Below are positions 1-7,314 of a stretch of DNA of 64,000 nt, in pieces. Where the stretch lies: assembly GCF_001653135.1 (NCBI RefSeq), contig NZ_BDDS01000009.1:62001-126000 (forward strand). Direction: 5' to 3'. The stretch comes from Pseudoalteromonas neustonica (GTDB taxonomy: Bacteria; Pseudomonadota; Gammaproteobacteria; Enterobacterales; Alteromonadaceae). The notes beneath the pieces were generated by a model, which was not told where the DNA came from, made no database searches, and saw nothing but the letters and a program-made list of their open reading frames with translations. Made by a program: the position numbers and the translations under genes. Each line of letters starts with the position of its first letter. Position 1 is the first letter of the stretch.

Positions 1-518
1 GTCAAAATCATTTGATGTTCAAAAAATAAAACTTGCGCGTCTTGCTCACCTAGCTTTGCAACATCAACCCCTTTTGCTGGTAGCACTTTAAAGCTCAATA
101 CTTTGACATTCGGATGACTTTTTAATAATCCTCTTAACATGTCAGGCACACTCTCAGCAGCTACAAAGCCTTGGCTAAACGCACTCAACCTCTCATCAGT
201 ATCGATTAATGCTTGTTCTGCATTGATTATTTGTTGACGAAGCGCTTTTGTATAGTCGGTATTTAACGCCTCCTCTAACATTGCAAACTGAACTTGAGAC
301 TGCTGTAACTCAACCTTAATGGCCTTTAACGAGTCTTGCTGTAATTTTGCCGACTCTTGCTGTGGAAGCACTAAAAACCAACAACCTAAATAAATAATCA
401 AAAATAAACCAACAGCTAATACGGCATATTTTTCGCGTAACTGTAGTGCTTCAAATCGTGTTTGATATTTCACCCATAAAGGCCAACTACGTAGACTTTT
501 TTTACTATTCGTCTTCAT
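1..518 (-). CDS. mshJ: MSHA pilus biogenesis protein MshJ (PilO-like), 3' end outside window
   Basis: This reverse-strand frame starts with ATG at 516-518 and stays open to the left edge, so the C-terminus is missing. The visible protein has a short basic N-terminus, one hydrophobic segment at about residues 30-50 (AVLAVGLFLIIYLGCWFLV), then a predicted coiled coil and the start of an alpha/beta domain. That is the layout of the PilO-type inner-membrane alignment proteins; in mannose-sensitive haemagglutinin pilus loci the one following mshI is MshJ. Its start codon overlaps the stop of the preceding PilN-like gene by 4 bases (ATGA), so the two are translationally coupled. Family identity comes from layout and synteny rather than strong motifs, which are rare in this family. 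Confidence 0.75.
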   Translation of the reverse strand, partial: MKTNSKKSLRSWPLWVKYQTRFEALQLREKYAVLAVGLFLIIYLGCWFLVLPQQESAKLQQDSLKAIKVELQQSQVQFAMLEEALNTDYTKALRQQIINAEQALIDTDERLSAFSQGFVAAESVPDMLRGLLKSHPNVKVLSFKVLPAKGVDVAKLGEQDAQVLFFEHQMIL

Positions 519-1117
519 AGCGAATTCCCTTTAACAACTAACTCAGATGAAACATTAAATTCATTAATGCCATCCTCTTTTTTATTAAACTCCAATACTG
601 AGAATTCTTTCCCTGCAAAGTAAGGTGATTGCTTTAAATTACTTAGCCAAATAGGTAGTTGACTTGATTCGGAGGTTTGCCCTTTGAGGGTAATTTTTTT
701 CCCTGCAAATATCAGTTCAGTTAACCAAATGCTCGGCTCATGGTGACGCGCTAAATCAATCATTATTCGGCTATAATCAGTGCCCGATAATTCGTTAACT
801 ACTTTTAAATAACTGAATATTTGCTGCTTATGAGCTATTTCTTGCTCGATTAACTTTAACTTTGTAACTAACCGGTCTTTATTTTGTTTTTCTGCCAGCT
901 TAATTTTTATTGCCTCAAGCTCTACATACAGACTATCTAATCGTTGCTGGCTTCCATCTTTTTCAGTTTTATTATGTTGTGTTTGTAATGTGAAGCCTCC
1001 CCAACTAGCTGTCACTATAAAAGCAACAATAGTCCATATAACTAAAACACCTTGGAGTGGCATCAAGTCACGACGCTTTCTTAATGATTTATGATAAAAA
1101 TTAATCCTATTCTTCAC
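515..1117 (-). CDS. PilN-like MSHA biogenesis protein (MshI2 type)
   Basis: A 200-residue bitopic protein: a basic cytoplasmic N-terminus of about 20 residues, one transmembrane helix at about residues 22-42, then a Lys/Glu/Gln-rich coiled coil (about 50-100) and a small C-terminal alpha/beta domain. This is the PilN architecture. PilN proteins bind the actin-like PilM/MshI through the N-terminus and pair with PilO/MshJ in the periplasm, forming the inner-membrane alignment platform. It sits 4 bases after mshI and overlaps mshJ by 4 bases, fitting an mshI-(this)-mshJ order. Some annotations call this MshI2. The role is inferred from neighbours and topology. Confidence 0.75.
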   Translation of the reverse strand: MKNRINFYHKSLRKRRDLMPLQGVLVIWTIVAFIVTASWGGFTLQTQHNKTEKDGSQQRLDSLYVELEAIKIKLAEKQNKDRLVTKLKLIEQEIAHKQQIFSYLKVVNELSGTDYSRIMIDLARHHEPSIWLTELIFAGKKITLKGQTSESSQLPIWLSNLKQSPYFAGKEFSVLEFNKKEDGINEFNVSSELVVKGNSL

Positions 1118-1121
1118 CTGA

Positions 1122-2039
1122 TTAATCCTTATTAGTCATCAATAGAGCCGCACCTAAAGCATAATAGAACTGCTTTTCAACACCTTTAGCCATATCTGAA
1201 TTAGGTTGAAAGTCGACGACTTTAGTTTGTAATAACTCAGCAAGCTCTGCACGCACCGCTAATGAAGACAAACTGTCACACTGTAATTGCACACTACGGA
1301 TCGGAGGTTGTTTTAATTGCGATTCAAAGAAATCCATTGAACGCTGTATTTCTAAAGCTAATGCATCAACAACTGCACTATCTTTATCTGTAATACCAAT
1401 AAAGCCATTTAAGCGCCTAACCAAAACTAACTGACCATCTCGTACAATGAGTATTCTTGGTTCAGTATCTGCGTGTTGAACCACCAACATATGTGCATCT
1501 TTGTTTTTACCAAATAAAGCAAGCAGTACCATTTCTTCAGAAGTGAGCGAACGTAATACGGCGTCTGTATCTATAAAACAATTGATAAGCGGTATTATTT
1601 GCTGCTTATCAGTTATAAACACATTCATTTTTTTACTTTGCATCGGTAAAGCAATTGGATAATCAATAAAATCGGCGACAATATTTTCTGGGGCGATATT
1701 AACTAGATCTTTACTCGTCCACGGCAGTGACTGAATAATCTCTTCATCTGTCAGGTTAGGCTTTTCCATCTGCAAGATTTGATAAAAATAATGTGGTACT
1801 ACCAAATTAACAGCACATGTTTGGCGACTTACTTCGTTTGTACAGGTAGTAATCGCCGTTGTATAATCACGAAGGTCTGTCACGTATTCTGTATGTGTTT
1901 TCTCAATTTGCCACAAGCCTTGTATTTGCTTCAAACAAACTGCATTCACGGTTTTAGCATATGTAGCAACACCTATTATGCAGTTAGGATCTATCCCTTG
2001 CTGCAACCATGGAAATAATGAAAAAAGCCTTTTTTTCAT
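1122..2039 (-). CDS. mshI: MSHA biogenesis protein MshI (PilM-like actin-fold protein)
   Basis: A 305-residue cytoplasmic protein of the PilM/MshI kind, with an FtsA/actin-like fold but weak nucleotide-binding motifs. The C-terminal region has the pattern of the second actin subdomain (FYYALGAALLM near residues 291-301). It would recruit the PilN-like partner encoded directly downstream to the inner face of the cytoplasmic membrane. It is the first gene of the visible msh operon on this strand, with 86 bases separating it from the divergent gene at 2126; the operon promoter should lie there unless transcription continues from csrD, which the opposite-strand gene makes unlikely. Confidence 0.8.
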   Translation of the reverse strand: MKKRLFSLFPWLQQGIDPNCIIGVATYAKTVNAVCLKQIQGLWQIEKTHTEYVTDLRDYTTAITTCTNEVSRQTCAVNLVVPHYFYQILQMEKPNLTDEEIIQSLPWTSKDLVNIAPENIVADFIDYPIALPMQSKKMNVFITDKQQIIPLINCFIDTDAVLRSLTSEEMVLLALFGKNKDAHMLVVQHADTEPRILIVRDGQLVLVRRLNGFIGITDKDSAVVDALALEIQRSMDFFESQLKQPPIRSVQLQCDSLSSLAVRAELAELLQTKVVDFQPNSDMAKGVEKQFYYALGAALLMTNKD

Positions 2040-2125
2040 ATAGCTACTTAAATATTAGTACGATTTTCTAAGTATTGTATATATTTCCTAGGTCGCAAGT
2101 ATTGCAAAGAAATAAAGAGGCAATA

Positions 2126-3034
2126 ATGTTAAAACTCAGCACGATAAATGAAAACTCACCGTTAAAACAAATAGATGGAGATAACTTAAAAAAAAGAAAT
2201 TTATTTTTAAGTATTAAGCGTGACGATCTGCTGCACCATTCTATAAATGGCAATAAATGGCGTAAATTAAAATATAATTTATCTGCTATGCAGGCTCAAA
2301 AGAAAAACGAATTACTTACATTTGGTGGGGCTTTCTCAAATCATATCCATGCATGCGCAGCAGCTGGGAAGCTTCTAAACTTTAAGACACGCGGAATTAT
2401 TCGTGGTCCTGAACTCGATCTAAATAACCCTACATTGCAGTTTGCTCAACACTGCGGCATGCAATTACATGCAGTTACCCGCTTAGAATATAAAGAGCGT
2501 AATAACACAGATTATATTACCCAACTTCAAAAACAGTTCCCAAACGCCTACATCCTACCGGAAGGAGGAACAAACAAAGCAGCCCTTCAAGGAGGAAAAG
2601 AATTGGCACAATCCCTACCAGTGGCCGACTATATTATTTGCCCTACGGGCAGTGGCGGCACTCTAGCGGGGCTCATTGAAGGCAGTAATAAAACCACTAA
2701 AGTATTAGGTATTGCGGTGCTAAAACAAGCGGAATATTTAATAAATGAGATAAAAATACTCAGCCAAGCCGCACGAGAACAAAATAACTGGCAATTACTA
2801 ACTGAGTTTCATGGTGGTGGTTATGGAAAATTCACGCCTGAACTTTGGCAGTTTTGCCAGGCGATGCAAGTGCGGTATCAGCTACCTTTAGAACCAATTT
2901 ACTCAGGTAAAATGATGTATGCGCTTTGGCAATTAATAGAACAAGATTTTTTCCCCGCAGGCAGTCGAATTATTGCTATACATACTGGTGGACTTCAGGG
3001 GTTAAAGGGTTTGCGCTATCGAAAACTCATTTAA
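2126..3034 (+). CDS. PLP-dependent D-cysteine desulfhydrase / ACC deaminase family protein
   Basis: A 302-residue protein of the tryptophan-synthase-beta-like PLP superfamily, ACC deaminase/D-cysteine desulfhydrase branch. The PLP lysine is in the family motif GNKWRKLKY (about residue 45 from this start). FGGAFSNH supplies the cofactor-contacting loop and PTGSGGTLAGL is the glycine-rich phosphate cup. These enzymes break D-cysteine or ACC to a 2-oxo acid, ammonia and, for cysteine, sulfide. The start at 2126 is chosen over the upstream in-frame ATG at 2075 because AGAGG lies 6-7 bases before it and the product then begins where the family does. It is transcribed against both msh-region neighbours, splitting csrD from mshI. 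Substrate cannot be decided from sequence. Confidence 0.8.
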   Translation: MLKLSTINENSPLKQIDGDNLKKRNLFLSIKRDDLLHHSINGNKWRKLKYNLSAMQAQKKNELLTFGGAFSNHIHACAAAGKLLNFKTRGIIRGPELDLNNPTLQFAQHCGMQLHAVTRLEYKERNNTDYITQLQKQFPNAYILPEGGTNKAALQGGKELAQSLPVADYIICPTGSGGTLAGLIEGSNKTTKVLGIAVLKQAEYLINEIKILSQAAREQNNWQLLTEFHGGGYGKFTPELWQFCQAMQVRYQLPLEPIYSGKMMYALWQLIEQDFFPAGSRIIAIHTGGLQGLKGLRYRKLI

Positions 3035-3082
3035 ATCATTTTTCGAATTGATGTACTTTTAAGGGTGTTCTATAAGTAACAC

Positions 3083-4786
3083 CTAACTAGATGTTACTTG
3101 ATTAAATTCTTGCAGTGGTTCAGTAAAATAAAAGCCTTGCGCCGCCACTACGCCTAATTTTTTTAATGTATTGAGCTCCAATTGTGTCTCAACTCCCACT
3201 CCATATACGGGTAGATTAATACGTGTACTTTGCAAAACAATTTGACGAACAGCTTTTTGCTGTTTTAGATTACTATCTATATTATGGATCAGCTCAAAAC
3301 TAAGCTTTAAGCCTTTCACTATTTTATAAGGCTCCAGTAAACCTATTTTATTACTGGTGGTCACATTATCAATTAATACAGTACCACTGATGGCTTTAAT
3401 AGCGCTCAATGCAGACGTTAGTTTAGGGAGATGTTGGTAAAAATCATCTTCTAAAATCTCGAATTGAAGCTTATTCGAGCCTTTAAAGCTACGCATTTTT
3501 TTATCAAACCATAACCAAAATTGACGACTAAACCAATTAAGTGGGTGCACGTTAATACTCACCGTTAACGAGCTAGGCTCAGCTTCCAATAATTTAATTA
3601 CCTGCTCAACAACCGCCTGATCCAATTGCACTATCGCTGTCTCATTCGTTAACTGTGGGATAAACTGTCGAGCAGATAGCATTCCTAAAGACTTATGTCT
3701 AATGCGTATTAAAGCCTCATGCTGTAACATTTCGCCTGTTGCCAAATCAAACAAAGGTTGAAAAAACAACATAAACTTTTTCTTCGTTATGTAATCAGGT
3801 AATGTATCCGCACCTTCAGCTAACTCGATTGAACGAGTATAATTAAATGGAATTCGTTGAATATGCTGCCACGCACTTTGTTTAGCCTGCATTAATGCAG
3901 ATTTAGTTAATTGATAAACAATCGTTTGATCGGCACCATCACGGTAATTACACACACCTACTTTTACATCTTTACGGGACAAGTCACCACGGTATACCAG
4001 CGCAGCTTGGAATATTATTTGATGTAAGCGCTTCATATAATTATCAACATCTGTCTGGGAAATATTCTCTAAGGTAATAGCCAAACCGCCTGAAGGCAGA
4101 AGTTTTACTGAAATTTTAGACAGTTCTTTAAAGCCTTTTACAATAACGAGCTTAAAGTGGTTTTCTAAATCAATATTATGTGGAAATGGCTGACCACAGT
4201 AAAATAACGCAAAAAGATGATTATAATTATTCTGTATAGCATACAAGGTTGTGAGCGCGTTCTCTGGCGGAAGTTGTTTAAGCTCTTGATTACTTTTATC
4301 TATATGCGGTTCTTCAATTTTATCTTCAACAGACTTAGCTAATGTAAATGGTAAATCATCTTGAGGTGCACTCAAAACAGGCTTAAGCTTACTTTTAAAT
4401 AAAACACACCACCAGCGATAACTCCATACAGCGACTCCTATTAATATTAGATTCAATAAGATAAATAAATAACTTTCAACAATCCATGAAGGCCAATGGT
4501 ATAGCTTTAAGCTCACTGATTTATAACTGAACACCTCGCTTTCCTCTGCCATGAATGCAGAAAAGTGCAGTGGTGCCTCGTGTGGTTCGAGCATAAACCC
4601 ATGATTTTCAGCAAGCGCTGCTATTACATCTCGTTCAGTAATAACATCTATTTTTAAATCATAAACTTGCTTTGCCAACTGCCCACCTGAGTGGTGAACT
4701 TTTTGATGTAAAACTTCCCCTAGCATAATATTAAATATGCCAAGTAACAGCGTAAAAGCAATCACATAGATGCTCAGCATACGCAT
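3083..4786 (-). CDS. csrD: CsrD/MshH-like degenerate GGDEF-EAL membrane regulator
   Basis: Membrane protein of about 567 residues: an N-terminal transmembrane helix, a periplasmic segment, a second helix (LFILLNLILIGVAVWSY), a degenerate GGDEF domain without the signature, then a C-terminal EAL domain. The EAL motif survives as HEALIRI, but the second catalytic loop reads DNVTTS instead of the DDFGTG needed for c-di-GMP hydrolysis, so activity is unlikely. CsrD proteins instead promote RNase E decay of CsrB/CsrC-type RNAs; in Vibrio the homologue is MshH, encoded next to the MSHA operon as here. The ATG at 4784-4786 is preferred because GAGGA lies 8 bases upstream and it puts a hydrophobic segment at the N-terminus; a GTG at 4868-4870 would add 28 residues. 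Confidence 0.8.
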   Translation of the reverse strand: MRMLSIYVIAFTLLLGIFNIMLGEVLHQKVHHSGGQLAKQVYDLKIDVITERDVIAALAENHGFMLEPHEAPLHFSAFMAEESEVFSYKSVSLKLYHWPSWIVESYLFILLNLILIGVAVWSYRWWCVLFKSKLKPVLSAPQDDLPFTLAKSVEDKIEEPHIDKSNQELKQLPPENALTTLYAIQNNYNHLFALFYCGQPFPHNIDLENHFKLVIVKGFKELSKISVKLLPSGGLAITLENISQTDVDNYMKRLHQIIFQAALVYRGDLSRKDVKVGVCNYRDGADQTIVYQLTKSALMQAKQSAWQHIQRIPFNYTRSIELAEGADTLPDYITKKKFMLFFQPLFDLATGEMLQHEALIRIRHKSLGMLSARQFIPQLTNETAIVQLDQAVVEQVIKLLEAEPSSLTVSINVHPLNWFSRQFWLWFDKKMRSFKGSNKLQFEILEDDFYQHLPKLTSALSAIKAISGTVLIDNVTTSNKIGLLEPYKIVKGLKLSFELIHNIDSNLKQQKAVRQIVLQSTRINLPVYGVGVETQLELNTLKKLGVVAAQGFYFTEPLQEFNQVTSS

Positions 4787-4908
4787 TTGTGCATTCCTCG
4801 ATTCAATCACTTTTATTATTTCGCTATTATTTTTAATAGCTAAAGTGTTGTTCAAGATCCTTATTAACACAAGGCTACAGCTGGATTTAAAGAAATTTCC
4901 TAGGAGAT

Positions 4909-4945
4909 ACTGTGGCAGGTTTATATTGCGGGGTTAAACCACAGT
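4909..4945. other. Imperfect hairpin upstream of csrD
   Basis: ACTGTGG at 4909-4915 followed by GTTTA pairs with TAAACCACAGT at 4935-4945, leaving a 3-base bulge. It lies 120-160 bases before the preferred csrD start. It could be a leader structure or an operator dyad; no T-run follows, so it is not a standard terminator. Confidence 0.35.
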
Positions 4946-5009
4946 CATGTATTTGGGTTTACGCAAAGCGGAGCTCATACGGTATGACTACTTTCTAATA
5001 AAACTAAAA

Positions 5010-5029
5010 AAGCCGCTTATTAGCGGCTT
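5010..5029 (-). terminator. Rho-independent terminator at the csrD end of the island
   Basis: A stem AGCCGCT (5011-5017) / AGCGGCT (5022-5028) with a 4-base loop; reading the minus strand the stem is followed by a T-rich tract (complement of the A-run 5005-5010). It is placed to end transcripts of the kinase module coming from the right. Confidence 0.75.
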
Positions 5030-5140
5030 TCTAGAGAATTTTTCAACATTCTTACTTTAACTGTGTGCTAGAACGGTAGTTCATATAAAAAATATAAAAG
5101 CGATTATTTACAGCAACTTAAATGGCATATCAAAAGTAAT

Positions 5141-5198
5141 GTAAAGTTAACCACGTTATTACATCTTATTTCGGTAATAAATACACAATTAACTTTAC
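5141..5198. repeat. Nested inverted repeats, candidate island end / recombinase site
   Basis: Two dyads are nested here. The outer pair is GTAAAGTTAA at 5141-5150 and TTAACTTTAC at 5189-5198. The inner pair is TTATTAC at 5156-5162 and GTAATAA at 5174-5180 with an 11-base centre. The sequence TAACTTTACA (5190-5199) recurs at 18781-18790, just outside the first recombinase gene, so these may be the two ends of the island. The shared word is only 10 bases in AT-rich DNA, so the call is tentative. Confidence 0.3.
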
Positions 5199-5215
5199 AC
5201 TTTTCATATAAAGAA

Positions 5216-6292
5216 TTAGTAATAATCGTCTCTCGGATCATGATTAGGATCGAATCCTTCTCCATGTATAACCTGATTAATAAACTTTCTATCTATAAAC
5301 TCTTCTTTTCTATGTACTAACCAACTAAATAAGCGAACGATGGCTTCTAATTTAGGTCTTTCTTCTCCTTTTGGAGATAAAAGATGGTTCAAAATTAACT
5401 TTAAACCTAAACTTACAGAATTTAAGTTTGTCTGGTAATTAGCAGAAAACTGCCTGTGATTTCTCAGTGAAGTAATATCACTTATTTCATTTGCATCAAA
5501 AGGAAGTTCACCAAACAGAAGCTCATATGCATATACTCCAATTCCCCATGTATCGTAATTTTCAATGTCTTTTCCTTTTTCTAAAAAATCAGGGGGCATT
5601 GAAACAAATGAAGCCAGACATCTTCGATTGTTATCCTTAAACACAGCTTCTTCGTCTAGGTTTCGTAAAATAGGGATATAAAAGCCGTGAGCGTTATCCA
5701 TCCTTTGACAGTTCCCCATGTCTAAGAACTTTATTTTTGGATTATTATCTGTCGTATCCCGGTCAAATTTACACATATCAGGCTCTGATAAAAGCAAGAT
5801 ATTTTCTTTATGTAAATCTCTATGCGAATAGCCTGTAAGGTTGAAATAGTTTAGCGCTGAAGCTAATCGATACAGAAGAGCTACTTTTGATTCCATTGTA
5901 TACTCTGAAGTATCAAGATCACTAAGTAAAACTCCCTCTTCATATTTATAGCCAAAATAACTCACCATATTAGATATTTTGTGCGTTAATGGTTCCACAA
6001 TATAAGGTAATGGATAACTTTCAATTGGGCCATGGAATAGCTGCTCAACTGATAACCCTTCTCCACCTTGAACATAATTTAGTTTGTTTTTTTCAAGAAC
6101 AGAATACTCAAGTTTAAACCTCTCTAGTTCAATATCATTTCTCTGAGCAATTAGAAATTTAAAGACAACTTTTTCACCTCCTTTTACATACAAACTACTT
6201 AATGCACTTCCTCCTCCAAGCGATTTTTCATAGTTATAACCGTTAATCTCTAGTAAGCCAAGTTTTCCAAGGAGCTGTCTATTACCATCCAT
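5216..6292 (-). CDS. Hanks-type Ser/Thr protein kinase of the accessory island
   Basis: A 358-residue protein with a complete protein-kinase core: a glycine-rich loop (GGGSA, about residues 26-30), the ATP-anchoring Lys in VVFKF (K45), the catalytic loop HRDLHKEN (157-164), a metal-binding DMG (191-193) in place of DFG, a PP(D/E) motif after the activation segment and the WGIGVYAYELL helix typical of subdomain IX. No transmembrane segment or PASTA domain is seen, so it is cytoplasmic. The start at 6292 is used because GAGGG lies 7 bases upstream and it follows the upstream gene's stop directly; a longer frame from 6364 overlaps that gene by 71 bases. Probably co-translated with the ART-like gene. 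Substrate unknown; it could phosphorylate the partner as an antidote, or act as an abortive-infection kinase. Confidence 0.85.
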   Translation of the reverse strand: MDGNRQLLGKLGLLEINGYNYEKSLGGGSALSSLYVKGGEKVVFKFLIAQRNDIELERFKLEYSVLEKNKLNYVQGGEGLSVEQLFHGPIESYPLPYIVEPLTHKISNMVSYFGYKYEEGVLLSDLDTSEYTMESKVALLYRLASALNYFNLTGYSHRDLHKENILLLSEPDMCKFDRDTTDNNPKIKFLDMGNCQRMDNAHGFYIPILRNLDEEAVFKDNNRRCLASFVSMPPDFLEKGKDIENYDTWGIGVYAYELLFGELPFDANEISDITSLRNHRQFSANYQTNLNSVSLGLKLILNHLLSPKGEERPKLEAIVRLFSWLVHRKEEFIDRKFINQVIHGEGFDPNHDPRDDYY

Positions 6293-6293
6293 T

Positions 6294-6743
6294 TCAGACC
6301 CTCTTAATTGAATATCTTTCACAATAGAGCATAACTTCTCCCTTAAAGTTACTAGGTAATTCATGTATGTCTTCTATCCTTCTATAATCCTGCTTTTGAA
6401 GCCACGTAATTATTTCATCATCATTATTGAGGTTGCTTATCTTGTCTTCAATTTCGCAAAAGTCGTGTACATTAGGACTGTAGACTAATGTATATTCATC
6501 ATCTGGTATTGTAACTTCAACCGTATACCCTTGCGTACCTGTATAATCTTTGGTTTGCCCAATATAGGTACTGCAAAAAATAGTCTGGCTCCTAGCCTTT
6601 ATACCAAAAGTTTTATTAAACCAATCATCAGCAACTTGATGGACGTTGGTATATGAATCTCTTGGCTTACGTGCTTTATCCAAATACCAGTTTTTGTGTA
6701 TACCGTCTTCCTTGGGACTTCCTAAACCTCTATATAATTTCAT
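6294..6743 (-). CDS. Putative ADP-ribosyltransferase-like protein paired with the kinase
   Basis: A 149-residue cytoplasmic protein I do not recognise as a named family. Three spaced motifs match the R-S-E pattern of arginine-type ADP-ribosyltransferases: an N-terminal LYRGL with R5, an aromatic-x-Ser-Thr segment IFCSTY with S58-T59, and GEVML with E136 followed by a short beta-rich tail, as in the EVLL ends of ART toxins. The usual Glu two residues before the catalytic Glu is Lys here, so the target is not predictable. It is the first gene of a two-gene unit with the kinase (1-base gap between stop and next start), separated from other cargo by gene remnants. A toxin role with kinase as regulator is inference. 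Catalytic assignment is by pattern only. Confidence 0.5.
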   Translation of the reverse strand: MKLYRGLGSPKEDGIHKNWYLDKARKPRDSYTNVHQVADDWFNKTFGIKARSQTIFCSTYIGQTKDYTGTQGYTVEVTIPDDEYTLVYSPNVHDFCEIEDKISNLNNDDEIITWLQKQDYRRIEDIHELPSNFKGEVMLYCERYSIKRV

Positions 6744-6793
6744 TACGATTCTTTTTGATAAATAGTATAATTTTCAAAGAGTAACATATCAAC

Positions 6794-7104
6794 TTGACTA
6801 CTGGTATCTCTAGACTTCGCAGTGGTAATGATGATGTCACTTTATACATTGCTGTATCACCTAGCCTAATAAATGTTATTGAACTAATAGATAAGAGTAA
6901 ATTGATTCAATCAATGAAAAACGGATTAATAAACCATGTAGATTTAGAGTTCTTCGATCAAAGTATTATTGAAGGCTTAAAAAAACTTCCTGAAGACAGA
7001 GCAAGTATGCTGGACTATTTGAATTACCTGAAGATTTTTTATCTAACCCTTTTAGTTTTATTGATAATTCAAGAATGACCCAATATGAGCGTCAATCATT
7101 TTAA
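6794..7104 (+). pseudogene. Truncated, frameshifted gene remnant
   Basis: The only forward-strand coding trace in the island. The frame from a TTG at 6794 runs about 75 codons and then loses sense near 7020. Moving one frame continues a plausible protein (ELPEDFLSNPFSFIDNSRM) to a TAA at 7102-7104. No start with a ribosome-binding site is present and an in-frame stop lies just upstream, so the 5' part is gone, probably cut off when the ART-kinase module arrived. A single-base indel around 7015-7035 explains the frame change. I do not recognise the family. Confidence 0.5.
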
Positions 7105-7115
7105 AGCTTGATAGG

Positions 7116-7148
7116 CAGTTACATACCACCGTTCGTGGTATGTAACTG
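7116..7148. repeat. Perfect 14-bp inverted repeat (hairpin)
   Basis: CAGTTACATACCAC (7116-7129) pairs perfectly with GTGGTATGTAACTG (7135-7148) around a 5-base loop CGTTC. It lies just past the remnant gene. A T-rich stretch (7155-7163) follows on the plus strand after a short gap, so it may be that gene's old terminator; the length and perfection also suit a protein-binding or recombination site. Confidence 0.6.
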
Positions 7149-7174
7149 TATAGAATATTTTTTAGGCATAAAAA

Positions 7175-7191
7175 AACCGCTAAAAGCGGTT
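7175..7191 (-). terminator. Rho-independent terminator after the NTPase/MazF-like operon
   Basis: AACCGCT (7175-7181) and AGCGGTT (7185-7191) form a stem; on the minus strand it is followed by a run of T (complement of 7170-7176). It would end the transcript that reads through the MazF-like gene, or originally the gene whose last codons remain at 7209-7262. Confidence 0.7.
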
Positions 7192-7208
7192 ATTTTATCT
7201 AATTTGAA

Positions 7209-7262
7209 TTAGTCGGCTGAGCTTTTTACAGCGTCGTAAGGCTGGAAGCCGTTCCAGTCCCC
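7209..7262 (-). pseudogene. Possible 3' remnant of a lost gene
   Basis: Between the MazF-like stop and the terminator, the minus strand holds a 17-codon frame (GDWNGFQPYDAVKSSAD, stop at 7209-7211) with ordinary codon texture, blocked upstream by a stop at 7263-7265. It sits 18 bases before the terminator, where a gene end would be. It also contains a 6-bp hairpin (CTGGAA/TTCCAG), so a small RNA end is an alternative. Too short to name. Confidence 0.25.
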
Positions 7263-7314
7263 TTACCTGTTATAGTGAATTCTAGCTATGAATTCATGTT
7301 TTGTCAATCACGAT

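Noticed and set aside
3064..3083. Hairpin GGTGTT/AACACC between the desulfhydrase gene and csrD as a terminator
   Set aside because: The stem is only 6 bp, overlaps the csrD stop and has no T-run on either strand.
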